Source of the DNA: Gallionellaceae bacterium
GTDB lineage: Bacteria; Pseudomonadota; Gammaproteobacteria; Burkholderiales; Thiobacillaceae
Direction: 5' to 3'
Assembly (NCBI GenBank): GCA_028714875.1
Contig: JAQTLN010000004.1
Coordinates: forward strand, 122,861-186,860
DNA length: 64,000 bases
Part shown: one piece after another, positions 34,985 to 43,639 of the stretch
Position numbering within the stretch: the stretch's first letter is position 1
How the letters are laid out: the number at the start of each line of letters is the position of its first letter
Translations under genes and position numbers: made by a program
Notes under the pieces: generated by a model
Told to the model about the DNA's origin: nothing
The model's input: the letters and a program-made list of their open reading frames with translations, nothing else
Database searches by the model: none

Positions 34985-36052
34985 CTACCCGCCCAGAATT
35001 TCCCGCAACGCGGCTACCAGCACCGCGCATTGCGTGTCGTTGCCGATGGTGATGCGCAGGTACTGCTCGATGCGTGGTTGGCGGAAGTGGCGGACGATGA
35101 TGTTGCGGGCGCGCAGGGCCGCCGCGAGGTCGCCGGCGTCGTGGCCGGGATGGCGGGCGAAGATGAAGTTGGCGGCGGAGGGCAGGACGTTGAAGCCTAG
35201 GGCCGTCATGTCGCTGACCAGTTGTTCGCGGCTGGCGATGACCGCCTGACAGGTGGCCTCGAAATGCGCGCGGTCTTCGATCGCGGCGGTGGCGCCGGCG
35301 ATGGCGAGGCGGTCGAGGGGGTAGGAGTTGAAGCTGTTCTTCACCCGCTCCAGGGCTTCGATCAGGTCCGCGTGCCCCACCGCGAAGCCGACCCGCAGAC
35401 CGGCCAGGGAGCGCGACTTGGACAGGGTCTGCACCACCAGCAGGTTGGGATGGCGATCGACCAGGGCGATGGCTGTTTCTCCACCGAAGTCGATGTAGGC
35501 CTCGTCCACCACGACCAGGACATCGGGCTTTCCATCCAGTAGACGTTCGATTTCCACGAGCGGCAACAAGCGCCCGGTCGGGGCGTTGGGGTTGGGGAAG
35601 ATGATGGCGCCGCAGTTGGGCGCGTTCAGGTAGTCATCGACGCAAACTTCAAACTGTTCGTTGAGCGGCACGCCGCGCCCAACGATGCCGTAGAGGCCAC
35701 AGTAGACCGGGTAGAAGCTGTAGCTGATGTCCGGGAACAGCAGCGGCGCGTCGTGCTTGAGCAGGCCCTGGAAGGCGTGCGCGAGCACCTCGTCGGAACC
35801 ATTGCCGACAAAGACCTGGCGCGGCGTGACCTGGTAATAAGCGGCGATGGCGGCTTTCAGGCGGGAAGATTCAGGGTCGGGGTAGAGGCGCAGGCCCTCA
35901 CCGATCTCGCCGCGCAGGGCTTCCAGCGCGCGCGGGGAGGGCGGGTAGGGGTTTTCGTTGGTGTTGAGCTTGACGAGATTCGGCAGCTTGGGCTGCTCAC
36001 CCGGCACATAGGGGGTGAGTCCGGCGACGAGGTCGCTCCAGAATTGGCTCAT
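34985..36052 (-). CDS. hisC: Histidinol-phosphate aminotransferase
   Basis: A 355-residue class-II-type aminotransferase that makes histidinol phosphate from imidazole-acetol phosphate with glutamate as donor. Key features: [16 protein letters not shown] at the N-terminus, [36 protein letters not shown] and the pyridoxal-phosphate lysine in [15 protein letters not shown]. The length is normal. It is on the minus strand, divergent from hisB by 317 bases, whereas hisD, hisC and hisB are often collinear in related bacteria. Its 3' end faces the signalling island, so the gene appears to have been inverted or separated when the island arrived or the his operon was rearranged. Confidence 0.95.
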   Translation of the reverse strand: MSQFWSDLVAGLTPYVPGEQPKLPNLVKLNTNENPYPPSPRALEALRGEIGEGLRLYPDPESSRLKAAIAAYYQVTPRQVFVGNGSDEVLAHAFQGLLKHDAPLLFPDISYSFYPVYCGLYGIVGRGVPLNEQFEVCVDDYLNAPNCGAIIFPNPNAPTGRLLPLVEIERLLDGKPDVLVVVDEAYIDFGGETAIALVDRHPNLLVVQTLSKSRSLAGLRVGFAVGHADLIEALERVKNSFNSYPLDRLAIAGATAAIEDRAHFEATCQAVIASREQLVSDMTALGFNVLPSAANFIFARHPGHDAGDLAAALRARNIIVRHFRQPRIEQYLRITIGNDTQCAVLVAALREILGG

Positions 36053-36369
36053 GGCGATGGGATGGAAAGGAGGGAAAACGGGGGAAATCAGGCGAAGTGG
36101 GCCTGCCCGGATGGTTCATAAATTCGCGTGATGATCGCGCTGGCCATTGTTTGTAATGGGGATTTTGCGAAGGAGTGGCGTAGTGATTCATACGCCCGAC
36201 TGAGTCAAGCTTTCCAGTACGGACAAGGGACAAGCGAGGGCGCGCGATAAATTTATGAAATATCCGGGCTAGAACCCGAAAGCGGCCGTGATGTTATCAT
36301 GCGACTCGACTCTCCCTGCCCGCCCAGTCTGTCCTCCACTGCTTAAGCGCAAGCTCTCCAAGTATCCCG
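36053..36369. other. Divergent hisC/hisB control region
   Basis: This 317-base, locally AT-rich region holds the promoters for hisC (minus) and hisB (plus). A small hairpin CGGG-CTAGAA-CCCG lies near 36268-36281, and a possible -10 (TTATCAT) near 36294-36300 would serve hisB. No convincing -35 box, leader peptide rich in histidine codons or attenuator was found. Confidence 0.4.
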
Positions 36370-36957
36370 ATGCGGCAAGCCGAACTCTCTCGCAATACCC
36401 TGGAAACCCGGATTCGCGTCCAGATCAACCTCGATGGCACGGGGCGCGGTGTCTTCAAGACCGGTGTTCCTTTCCTCGATCACATGCTCGACCAGGTGTC
36501 TCGCCACGGCTTGATCGATCTCGATATCGAAGCCGAGGGCGATCTGCACATCGACGCCCACCACACCAGCGAAGACATCGGCATCACGCTGGGCCAGGCC
36601 TTCGCCAAGGCCCTGGGTGACAAGCGCGGCATCCGCCGTTATGGCCATGCCTATGTGCCGCTGGATGAAGCCTTGTCGCGGGTGGTGATCGATCTCTCCG
36701 GCCGCCCCGGCCTGGAGTTCCATGTGGACTTCACCCGCGCGCGCATCGGTGATTTCGATGTCGACCTGTTCCGCGAGTTCTTCCAGGGCTTCGTCAACCA
36801 TGCCGGCGCTTCACTGCATATCGACAACCTGCGCGGCATCAATGCCCACCACCAGGCGGAAACCGTGTTCAAGGCCTTTGGCCGGGCGCTACGCATGGCG
36901 GTGGAATTCGACCCGCGCATGGGCGATACCCTGCCTTCGACCAAGGGCGCGCTGTAA
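36370..36957 (+). CDS. hisB: Imidazoleglycerol-phosphate dehydratase
   Basis: A 195-residue monofunctional dehydratase converting imidazoleglycerol phosphate to imidazole-acetol phosphate. Metal-binding motifs are seen in [14 protein letters not shown] and [15 protein letters not shown] in the first half, and repeated in the second half in [15 protein letters not shown] and [19 protein letters not shown]. The final PSTKGAL is the standard C-terminus. There is no fused phosphatase domain, so histidinol phosphatase must be encoded elsewhere. It heads hisBHAFIE-hinT-tatABC; its stop overlaps the hisH start. Confidence 0.97.
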   Translation: MRQAELSRNTLETRIRVQINLDGTGRGVFKTGVPFLDHMLDQVSRHGLIDLDIEAEGDLHIDAHHTSEDIGITLGQAFAKALGDKRGIRRYGHAYVPLDEALSRVVIDLSGRPGLEFHVDFTRARIGDFDVDLFREFFQGFVNHAGASLHIDNLRGINAHHQAETVFKAFGRALRMAVEFDPRMGDTLPSTKGAL

Positions 36958-37631
36958 TGCCTGCCTCGAGCCTAGGCGCGGATGTCGCCATCATCGACTA
37001 CGGCATGGGCAATCTGCTGTCCGTGTCCAAAGCCTTCGAACACGTCGCGCGCGACGTCAAGCCCGGCGCCAATATCGTGGTGACCTCCGACCCCGCCGTG
37101 ATCGCGGCGGCGACGCGGGTGGTATTCCCCGGTGTCGGCGCCATGACGGATTGCATGCGCGAACTGGCGTTGCGCGGACTGACCGATGCCGTGAAACAGG
37201 CGGCCGCCAGCAAACCCTTCCTGGGTATCTGTCTGGGCATGCAGGCGCTGTTCGCGCATAGCGAGGAAGGCGACTGCGCCGGACTCGGGCTGCTGCCCGG
37301 CAATGTGCGTCTGTTTCCGGCCGAAGCCATGAAGGACGAGCACGGCCAGAAGCTGAAAGTGCCGCACATCGGCTGGAATAATGTGCATCAGGCGGGGACG
37401 CACCCACTGTGGGCCGGTATCGAGGACGGCGCGCGCTTCTATTTCGTGCACAGTTATTACGCCGAGCCGGCGTCACAGGACGTGGTGGCCGGTTTTACCC
37501 ATTACCCCTTTGCATTCACCTGCGCGGTGGCGCGCGACAATCTGTTTGCCGTGCAGTTTCACCCGGAAAAGAGTCAGGCCGCCGGCCTGCGCTTGCTTGC
37601 CAACTTTGTCACCTGGAATGGTTCAAGGTAA
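36957..37631 (+). CDS. hisH: Imidazole glycerol phosphate synthase, glutaminase subunit
   Basis: A 224-residue class I glutamine amidotransferase that supplies ammonia to HisF. The N-terminal [21 protein letters not shown], the catalytic cysteine in [12 protein letters not shown], and the His-Glu pair in [10 protein letters not shown] are all present, as is the HSYYAEP segment. It shares one base with the hisB stop (TAATG) and precedes hisA by 5 bases. It is somewhat longer than the usual 200-215 residues because of its N-terminus. Confidence 0.96.
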   Translation: MPASSLGADVAIIDYGMGNLLSVSKAFEHVARDVKPGANIVVTSDPAVIAAATRVVFPGVGAMTDCMRELALRGLTDAVKQAAASKPFLGICLGMQALFAHSEEGDCAGLGLLPGNVRLFPAEAMKDEHGQKLKVPHIGWNNVHQAGTHPLWAGIEDGARFYFVHSYYAEPASQDVVAGFTHYPFAFTCAVARDNLFAVQFHPEKSQAAGLRLLANFVTWNGSR

Positions 37632-37636
37632 TTGAC

Positions 37637-38383
37637 ATGCTCATCATCCCCGCGATTGATCTGAAGGACGGCCAGTGCGTTCGCCTGAAACAGGGCGAAA
37701 TGGACAGTGCCACGGTGTTTTCCGCCAACCCGGCGGAAATGGCGCAAAAGTGGCTGGCCAGCGGCGCCCGCCGCATTCATCTGGTCGACCTCAACGGCGC
37801 TTTTGCCGGCAAGCCGGTCAATGAGAAAGCCATCAAGGCCATCACCGACGAACTCGGTGATGAAATACCCGTGCAACTGGGTGGGGGTATCCGTGACCTG
37901 GACACCATCGAGCGTTATCTCGACGATGGCATCACTTACGTCATCATCGGCAGCGCGGCGGTGAAGAACCCCGGCTTCCTACACGATGCTTGCACCGCTT
38001 TCCCCGGCCACATCATCGTTGGCCTCGATGCCAAGGATGGCAAAGTCGCGGTGGAAGGCTGGTCGAAAGTCACCGGCCATGACGTGGTGGATCTGGCCAA
38101 GCGCTTCGAGGACTACGGCGTGGAGTCGGTGGTCTACACCGACATCGGCCGTGACGGCATGCTCTCCGGCGTCAATATCGAAGCCACCGTGCGCCTGGCG
38201 CAGGCGCTGAGCATTCCCGTTATCGCCAGCGGCGGTGTTACCAATCTCGATGACGTGCGTAATCTTTGCGCGGTGGCCCAGGAAGGCATCATGGGCGCCA
38301 TCACCGGCCGCGCCATCTACGAGGGCACCCTTGATTTCACAGCGGCGCAGGCGCTGGCTGATACGTTGTGCGGCGTGAAATGA
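37637..38383 (+). CDS. hisA: ProFAR isomerase (phosphoribosylformimino-AICAR-P isomerase)
   Basis: A 248-residue TIM barrel. It opens [20 protein letters not shown] with the catalytic Asp, and contains [35 protein letters not shown] with the second Asp, and the phosphate-binding [13 protein letters not shown] and [11 protein letters not shown]. It opens the aminoaldose ring in the fourth step of histidine synthesis. The ATG at 37637 begins the conserved sequence; the frame upstream is antisense-like overlap with hisH. Confidence 0.97.
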   Translation: MLIIPAIDLKDGQCVRLKQGEMDSATVFSANPAEMAQKWLASGARRIHLVDLNGAFAGKPVNEKAIKAITDELGDEIPVQLGGGIRDLDTIERYLDDGITYVIIGSAAVKNPGFLHDACTAFPGHIIVGLDAKDGKVAVEGWSKVTGHDVVDLAKRFEDYGVESVVYTDIGRDGMLSGVNIEATVRLAQALSIPVIASGGVTNLDDVRNLCAVAQEGIMGAITGRAIYEGTLDFTAAQALADTLCGVK

Positions 38384-38474
38384 TCCCACCCCGAAAACCT
38401 TTGCCGCGCTCGGTTCTCCCCTCAAGGGGCGAGAAACGCTTGGGGCGGCCCGGCGCGTTTCTAGAGAGCCAGGC
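38384..38474. repeat. Candidate dispersed repeat between hisA and hisF
   Basis: The 91-base gap contains the hairpin CCCCT-CA-AGGGG (near 38422-38433) inside CTCGGTTCTCCCCTCAAGGG, followed by GGGGCGGCCCGGCGCG. Both pieces look like intergenic repeats common in betaproteobacteria rather than a terminator, since no T run follows. It is the only sizeable gap between hisB and hinT. Confidence 0.35.
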
Positions 38475-39245
38475 ATGGGCTTAGCTAAACGCATCATTCC
38501 CTGTCTCGACGTGACCGCCGGTCGCGTGGTGAAGGGAGTCAATTTCGTCAATCTGCGCGATGCCGGCGATCCGGTCGAGATCGCTCGCCGATATGACGAG
38601 CAGGGCGCCGACGAACTGACTTTCCTCGATATCACCGCCACCTCCGACAACCGTGATCTGATTTTGCACATCATCGAGGCGGTTGCCGCTCAGGTGTTCA
38701 TCCCGTTGACCGTGGGTGGCGGGGTGCGCGCGGTGGAAGATGTGCGACGCCTGCTGCACGCCGGCGCGGACAAGGTTTCCATCAACACCGCCGCCGTGTT
38801 CGACCCGCAACTGGTGAAAGCGTGTTCCGACCGTTTTGGTTCGCAGTGCATCGTGGTGGCGATCGACGCCAAGCAGACGGTGTGGGGCGCGGCGCCGAAA
38901 TGGGAGATTTTCACCCACGGCGGCCGCAAGCCCACCGGACTGGATGCCGTGGAATGGGCGAAGATCATGCAGAGCCTGGGCGCGGGCGAGATATTGCTAA
39001 CCAGCATGGATCGTGACGGCGCCAAGATTGGCTTCGACCTTAACCTGACGCGGGCCATATCCGACGCGGTCAATATCCCCGTCATCGCCAGTGGCGGCGT
39101 CGGTAATCTGCAACACCTGGCCGATGGCGTGAAACTAGGCGGCGCCGATGCCGTGCTGGCCGCGAGCATCTTCCACTTCAGTGAATACACGGTGGAACAA
39201 GCGAAAAAACATATGCGGGAACAGGGAATCGAGGTGCGTTTGTGA
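38475..39245 (+). CDS. hisF: Imidazole glycerol phosphate synthase, cyclase subunit
   Basis: A 256-residue TIM barrel, the partner of HisH. It opens [23 protein letters not shown] with the catalytic Asp, and contains [62 protein letters not shown] with the second catalytic Asp, and the phosphate-binding [13 protein letters not shown]. It closes the imidazole ring with ammonia from HisH and releases AICAR to purine synthesis. Its stop overlaps the GTG start of hisI. Confidence 0.97.
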   Translation: MGLAKRIIPCLDVTAGRVVKGVNFVNLRDAGDPVEIARRYDEQGADELTFLDITATSDNRDLILHIIEAVAAQVFIPLTVGGGVRAVEDVRRLLHAGADKVSINTAAVFDPQLVKACSDRFGSQCIVVAIDAKQTVWGAAPKWEIFTHGGRKPTGLDAVEWAKIMQSLGAGEILLTSMDRDGAKIGFDLNLTRAISDAVNIPVIASGGVGNLQHLADGVKLGGADAVLAASIFHFSEYTVEQAKKHMREQGIEVRL

Positions 39246-39634
39246 GTGGTGAAACGTGGTTGAACAAGGTCAACTGGTCCGCGGAAGGGCTGGTGCCGGC
39301 CATCGCCCAGGATGCCGCGAGTGGCGATGTCTTGATGGTGGCCTGGATGAATCGGGAAGCGCTCAAGCAAACCGTGGAACTTGGCGAGGCGGTGTACTGG
39401 TCGCGCTCACGCAAGAAGCTCTGGCACAAGGGCGAGGAGTCGGGGCACACCCAGAAGGTCAGTGAAATCCGCCTGGATTGCGATGAGGATGTGGTGCTGC
39501 TCAAGATCGAGCAGTCTGGCGGCATCGCCTGCCACACCGGTCGCCGTAGTTGTTTCTTCCAGAAACTGGAGGATGGCAAATGGCAAGCGGTCGATCCTGT
39601 GTTGAAAGACCCGCACGAGATTTACAAGAAATGA
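39242..39634 (+). CDS. hisI: Phosphoribosyl-AMP cyclohydrolase
   Basis: A 130-residue enzyme opening the adenine ring of phosphoribosyl-AMP. The conserved [36 protein letters not shown] and the metal-binding [29 protein letters not shown] are intact. The start is GTG, overlapping the hisF stop (GTGA). The domain is separate from HisE, as usual in betaproteobacteria, whereas enterics have a fusion. Confidence 0.96.
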   Translation: MSGETWLNKVNWSAEGLVPAIAQDAASGDVLMVAWMNREALKQTVELGEAVYWSRSRKKLWHKGEESGHTQKVSEIRLDCDEDVVLLKIEQSGGIACHTGRRSCFFQKLEDGKWQAVDPVLKDPHEIYKK

Positions 39635-39969
39635 GTTCGGAAATCCTTGATCGCCTCGCGGAAACCCTGGAAGGCCGCAAGACAGCCGATCCGCGGTCTT
39701 CCTATGTGGCCAAGCTCTACGCCAAAGGACTCGACGCCATCCTGAAGAAGGTGGCGGAAGAGGCGGCGGAAACCATCATGGCGGCCAAGGATGGGGTTCG
39801 GGAAAAAATCATCTATGAAACCGCCGACCTCTGGTTTCATTCGCTGATCCTGTTAGCGCAACAGGGCATCCATCCGGATGAAATCCTGAATGAGTTGGCT
39901 CGGCGCGAGGGGCTGTCGGGGCTGGTGGAAAAGGCAAGCCGCGGCCAATCCGGCAAGGAAGCCGCATGA
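39631..39969 (+). CDS. hisE: Phosphoribosyl-ATP pyrophosphatase
   Basis: A 112-residue helical pyrophosphatase hydrolysing phosphoribosyl-ATP. The segments [33 protein letters not shown] and [19 protein letters not shown] carry the acidic metal-binding residues of the MazG-like fold. The start at 39631 overlaps the hisI stop (ATGA); the open frame upstream lies within hisI and is not used. The stop overlaps hinT in the same way. Confidence 0.95.
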   Translation: MSSEILDRLAETLEGRKTADPRSSYVAKLYAKGLDAILKKVAEEAAETIMAAKDGVREKIIYETADLWFHSLILLAQQGIHPDEILNELARREGLSGLVEKASRGQSGKEAA

Positions 39970-40304
39970 GCGAGAGCTGTATTTTCTGCAAAATCGTGGC
40001 GGGCGAGATTCCCTGCAAGAAGATTTACGAGGACAGCGATGTTCTGGTGTTTCACGATATTCACCCGATCGCGCCGGTGCATTTCATGATCATCCCCAAG
40101 GAGCACATCGCTTCGCTGGCCGACGCGCACGCGCGCCATGAAATGCTTTTGGGCCGTATCCTGCTGCTGGCGCCGGACCTGGCGCGGGAGCAGGGGCTCG
40201 ATGATGGCTTTCGCACGATCATCAACACCGGTCGCGGTGGCGGCCAGGAAGTGTTTCACCTGCATGTTCATGTCATCGGCGGCAACGGAATGCGCCCGAT
40301 GTAG
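39966..40304 (+). CDS. hinT: HIT-family nucleotide hydrolase
   Basis: A 112-residue histidine-triad protein. It opens [21 protein letters not shown] and ends with the active-site triad HLHVHVIGG. HinT enzymes hydrolyse AMP-lysine and other purine phosphoramidates. It is translationally coupled to hisE, an arrangement kept in many betaproteobacteria where hinT bridges his and tat genes. The C-terminus (GNGMRPM) is typical. Confidence 0.95.
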   Translation: MSESCIFCKIVAGEIPCKKIYEDSDVLVFHDIHPIAPVHFMIIPKEHIASLADAHARHEMLLGRILLLAPDLAREQGLDDGFRTIINTGRGGGQEVFHLHVHVIGGNGMRPM

Positions 40305-40367
40305 TCCAATATGTGGTGACGGCATACCGCCGACACCACCTTATTCAGTCAGCACAGGAGATAGAAA

Positions 40368-40592
40368 ATGGGTTCATTCAGCATTTGGCACTGGTTGATC
40401 GTTCTGGTCATCGTTCTGGTGGTCTTTGGCACCAAGAAACTGCGCAACATTGGTGGCGATCTGGGCGGCGCGGTGAAGAGCTTCAAGGAAGCCATGGGTG
40501 AAGAGAAGAACAAGTCCACCGAATTGCCTCGCGAGGGCGAAACCCACGGCACAACCATCGAGGGTGAGGTGAAGGACAAGCAGCAGAGCTGA
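40368..40592 (+). CDS. tatA: Sec-independent translocase subunit TatA
   Basis: A 74-residue Tat[40 protein letters not shown] shows the single N-terminal helix, the FGTKKL hinge and the amphipathic helix, followed by a charged tail. TatA rings form the channel for folded, twin-arginine exported proteins such as the Rieske protein encoded at 49751. A 63-base gap follows hinT. A palindromic repeat separates it from tatB. Confidence 0.96.
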   Translation: MGSFSIWHWLIVLVIVLVVFGTKKLRNIGGDLGGAVKSFKEAMGEEKNKSTELPREGETHGTTIEGEVKDKQQS

Positions 40593-40669
40593 GTAGGAGC
40601 ACACTTGCGATGAGCCGGACACCGCGCAGGCGTCTGGCGTGAGTTAATCGCGGGCAAGCCCGCTCCTAC
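40593..40669. repeat. GTAGGAGC...GCTCCTAC paired palindromic repeat
   Basis: A 77-base element bounded by GTAGGAGC (40593-40600) and its exact inverse GCTCCTAC (40662-40669), with an inner hairpin CGGGC-AA-GCCCG at 40651-40662. The form is that of two inverted REP sequences (a REPIN). It fills the tatA-tatB gap without disturbing either gene. Confidence 0.7.
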
Positions 40670-40680
40670 GGATTCCAATC

Positions 40681-41211
40681 ATGTTTGACATTGCTTTTTC
40701 CGAACTTCTGATCATCGGCGTCATTGCCCTGGTGGTGATCGGTCCCGAGCGTCTGCCCAAGGTGGCGCGTACCGCTGGTCAGTGGCTGGGGAAGCTCAAC
40801 CGTTATGTGTCGCAGGTCAAGCAGGACATCGACCGCGATATCAAACTGGATGAGCTGCGCAAGATGCAGCAGGAAATGAAGGACACCGCGCAGAAATACG
40901 AAATCATGGCCAAAAACGGTGCGAGGGTGGCCGAGGAGACGGTGGAACAGGAGGCCAGCCAGATCAACAAGGTCATGCAGGCCATGAGCACCACCGATGG
41001 CGGTCTGACCATGAAGGAATGGGACAAGATCAAGGAAGAAGACAGCGCCAAGGCCGTCGCGGCGGCATTGCCCGAGGAACCGGCTGCGCTCGCCGATAAG
41101 GTTACTGAAGCCGAGTCGAAGCCAGCGACCGTTACCGCCGAAGCCGCGCCTCCCCTATCCGCTGACGGCAAGGTTGCCGCCGAGAGCAAAACCGACGACA
41201 AGGCCGCTTGA
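40681..41211 (+). CDS. tatB: Sec-independent translocase subunit TatB
   Basis: A 176-residue TatB: MFDIAFSELLIIGVIALVVIGPERLPKVARTAGQWLGK is the typical helix-hinge (GPERLP)-amphipathic helix. A long charged region and an Ala/Pro/Glu-rich tail follow. TatB forms the substrate receptor with TatC. It lies 8 bases before tatC. Confidence 0.95.
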   Translation: MFDIAFSELLIIGVIALVVIGPERLPKVARTAGQWLGKLNRYVSQVKQDIDRDIKLDELRKMQQEMKDTAQKYEIMAKNGARVAEETVEQEASQINKVMQAMSTTDGGLTMKEWDKIKEEDSAKAVAAALPEEPAALADKVTEAESKPATVTAEAAPPLSADGKVAAESKTDDKAA

Positions 41212-41219
41212 GAAATCGC

Positions 41220-42044
41220 ATGGATGGCACGGAAACCTTTATCTCCCATTTGATCGAATTGCGCGATCGCCTGCTGCGGTCGGCGATTGCGTGGATAGTC
41301 CTGTTTGTCTGCCTGTTTCCCTTCGCCAACGATCTCTACACGATCCTGGCGCAGCCGATGCTGGCCAAGTTGCCCAAGGGCGGCCAGATGATCGCCACGG
41401 AAGTGGTCACGCCTTTCTTCGTGCCGATCAAGGTGGCGATGATGACCGCCTTCCTCGGCACGCTTCCTTACATCCTTTATCAGGTCTGGGCCTTCATTGC
41501 GCCCGGCCTGTATTCACACGAAAAGAAGTTCATCGTGCCCATGGTGGTGGCTAGTTGCCTGCTGTTCGCCTGCGGCATGTCGTTTGCCTACTTCCTGGTG
41601 TTCCCCGTGGTGTTCGGTTTCATTATCGGTATCGCTCCGGTGGGCGTGGCGGTGATGACCGATATCAACAAGTACCTGGATTTCGTCATCACCATGTTCA
41701 TGGCTTTCGGCATCACCTTCGAGGTGCCCATTGTGGTGATCGCGCTGGCCTATACCGGCATGGTCGAGATTCAGCAGTTCAAGGAAGCCCGGCCTTACGT
41801 GATTGTCGGTGCTTTCGTGATCGGTGCCGTCTTCACGCCGCCCGATGTGGTGTCTCAGATCATGTTGGCCGTGCCCTTGTGGTTGCTCTATGAGCTTGGG
41901 GTGCTGGTCGCCGCCTGGATGATACGTGGCAAGGTGAAGGGCTCGGAGACGCCGGAGGCGAAGGAAAACTACCAGCCCATGTCCATCGAAGACATGGACA
42001 AGGAGTTCGACCTTATCGAGGAAGAGCAGAAGAAAGAACCTTGA
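41220..42044 (+). CDS. tatC: Sec-independent translocase subunit TatC
   Basis: A 274-residue six-helix membrane protein. It opens TFISHLIELRDRLLRSAIAW and contains YQVWAFIAPGLYSHEKKF and TFEVPIVVIAL, conserved in TatC. It recognises the twin-arginine signal. The ATG at 41220 matches the usual N-terminus (MDGTETFISHL). It is the last gene before a strong terminator at 42068. Confidence 0.96.
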   Translation: MDGTETFISHLIELRDRLLRSAIAWIVLFVCLFPFANDLYTILAQPMLAKLPKGGQMIATEVVTPFFVPIKVAMMTAFLGTLPYILYQVWAFIAPGLYSHEKKFIVPMVVASCLLFACGMSFAYFLVFPVVFGFIIGIAPVGVAVMTDINKYLDFVITMFMAFGITFEVPIVVIALAYTGMVEIQQFKEARPYVIVGAFVIGAVFTPPDVVSQIMLAVPLWLLYELGVLVAAWMIRGKVKGSETPEAKENYQPMSIEDMDKEFDLIEEEQKKEP

Positions 42045-42067
42045 TGTTCCGTGATGGTGCATAAAGG

Positions 42068-42100
42068 AAGCAAAACGCCCCTATACGGGGCGTTTTGCTT
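42068..42100 (+). terminator. Rho-independent terminator after tatC
   Basis: Perfect 14-base arms (42068-42081 and 42087-42100, outer part AAGCAAAACGCCCC) around a 5-base loop. The A-rich 5' flank and T-rich 3' arm suit termination of the his-tat operon; it could act in both directions. Confidence 0.88.
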
Positions 42101-42301
42101 CCCAGGAGAAGGGTTTGCGCACCAGGAATTTCTGGTCATGGGGGCGGTGAGTGCCCTGGTTTTTTTGATATTTATTGTTCTATTTCAATGTGTTGTGTTT
42201 TTGTTTGGGTGGACTTTGCTGCCTTGCGACATATGGGTGCGTGGCGCCCTAAATAAAGGCATAACTCTTGCTTACGGTTCCCCCGTTTTTAGGAGACAAC
42301 T

Positions 42302-43504
42302 ATGGATGCAATGAAATCGGGCGCGGACGTTCTGTTCATACTGCTGGGGGCCATCATGGTCCTGGCCATGCACGCCGGCTTCGCCTTTCTGGAACTGGGA
42401 ACGGTTCGCAAAAAAAATCAGGTCAATGCCCTGGTGAAAATTCTCACCGACTTCTCGGTGTCCACCATCGCCTATTTCTTCATCGGTTACGGCATTGCCT
42501 ACGGTGCCGATTTCATGAGCGGCGCCGGGCATCTGGTACAGAAGAACGGCTATGAGCTGGTGAAGTTCTTCTTCCTGCTCACCTTCGCCGCGGCCATTCC
42601 CGCCATTGTTTCCGGCGGCATCGCCGAACGCGCCAGATTCAATCCGCAACTGGCCGCCACTTTCCTGTTGGTCGGCTTCGTTTACCCCTTCTTCGAGGGT
42701 ATGGCCTGGAACAACAACTTCGGCTTCCAGGACTGGGTCAACGCCAGTTTCGGCGCCAAGTTCCACGACTTCGCCGGTTCCGTGGTGGTGCACGCCGTCG
42801 GTGGCTGGATTGCTCTGCCGGCGGTGCTGCTGCTCGGCGCCCGCCGCGGCCGCTATCGCCACGATGGCGCCATATCCGCGCACCCGCCTTCCAGTATTCC
42901 GTTTCTGGCCCTGGGCGCATGGATACTGACGGTGGGCTGGTTCGGCTTCAACGTGATGTCCGCGCAAACCCTGGATGCGGTTTCCGGCCTGGTGGCGGTG
43001 AACTCGCTGATGGCGATGGTGGGCGGAACGCTAGCCGCGCTGTTCATCGGTAAGAACGACCCCGGCTTCATCCACAACGGTCCGCTCGCCGGTCTGGTCG
43101 CGGTTTGTGCCGGCTCCGACCTGATGCATCCGGTCGGCGCGCTGCTCACTGGCGCCATCGCCGGCGCGCTGTTCGTGTTCATGTTTACCATCACCCAGAA
43201 CAAATGGAAGATCGATGACGTACTCGGCGTCTGGCCGCTACATGGCCTTTGCGGCGCCTGGGGCGGTATCGCCGCCGGCATCTTCGGCCTGGAAAGTCTG
43301 GGGGGGGTCGGTGGCGTGACTTTCGCCGCGCAACTGGTCGGTACCTTGACTGGCATCGCAATCGCACTGGGCGGTGGCGCGCTGGTTTATGGTCTGTTGA
43401 AGCTCGCGGTCGGCATCCGGCTCGACGCCGAGGAAGAGTTCAACGGCGCCGACCTGTCCATCCACAAGATTTCCGCGACGGCGGAGCGCGAAACCAACTG
43501 GTAG
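42302..43504 (+). CDS. amtB: Ammonium transporter, Amt family
   Basis: A 400-residue channel with about 11 membrane helices. The pore twin histidines are visible in SVVVHAVGGW and GVWPLHGLCGAWGG. Other Amt blocks include HAGFAFLELGTVRKKNQVNAL, FPAAIPAIVSGG-like AAIPAIVSGGIAERARF, and NPGF-like NDPGFIHNGPLAGLVAVCAG. It starts directly with a cytoplasmic helix and lacks an obvious signal peptide. The usual glnK partner is not adjacent in this window. About 200 AT-rich bases upstream hold its promoter; GGAG six bases before the ATG is the ribosome binding site. Confidence 0.93.
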   Translation: MDAMKSGADVLFILLGAIMVLAMHAGFAFLELGTVRKKNQVNALVKILTDFSVSTIAYFFIGYGIAYGADFMSGAGHLVQKNGYELVKFFFLLTFAAAIPAIVSGGIAERARFNPQLAATFLLVGFVYPFFEGMAWNNNFGFQDWVNASFGAKFHDFAGSVVVHAVGGWIALPAVLLLGARRGRYRHDGAISAHPPSSIPFLALGAWILTVGWFGFNVMSAQTLDAVSGLVAVNSLMAMVGGTLAALFIGKNDPGFIHNGPLAGLVAVCAGSDLMHPVGALLTGAIAGALFVFMFTITQNKWKIDDVLGVWPLHGLCGAWGGIAAGIFGLESLGGVGGVTFAAQLVGTLTGIAIALGGGALVYGLLKLAVGIRLDAEEEFNGADLSIHKISATAERETNW

Positions 43505-43537
43505 GTTGATCTCCCTCTCCCTCAAAGAGCGGGAGTC

Positions 43538-43606
43538 GTAGGATGTGGTGAGCGCAGCGAACCGCATCGCCCACATGGGTGCGGTTCGTACCTCACCGCA
43601 CCCTAC
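43538..43606. repeat. Long imperfect palindromic repeat between convergent genes
   Basis: GTAGGATGTGGTGAGCGCAG is mirrored by GTACCTCACCGCACCCTAC, giving an imperfect hairpin about 69 bases long with GAACCGCA and TGCGGTTC as inner arms. This is a form often seen between genes in betaproteobacteria. It lies between the ends of amtB and glgP and may serve as a two-way terminator. Confidence 0.65.
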
Positions 43607-43639
43607 AGCATGGCGGGGCGAGGGAAATCAACGCAAACA

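Noticed and set aside
42190..42230. Possible sigma-54 promoter before amtB
   Set aside because: GG and GC dinucleotides are present but not at the required 10-base separation in any register I tried.
42051..42314. 87-codon hydrophobic frame between tatC and amtB
   Set aside because: It runs through the terminator and into the amtB start; the hydrophobicity comes from the AT-rich intergenic sequence.
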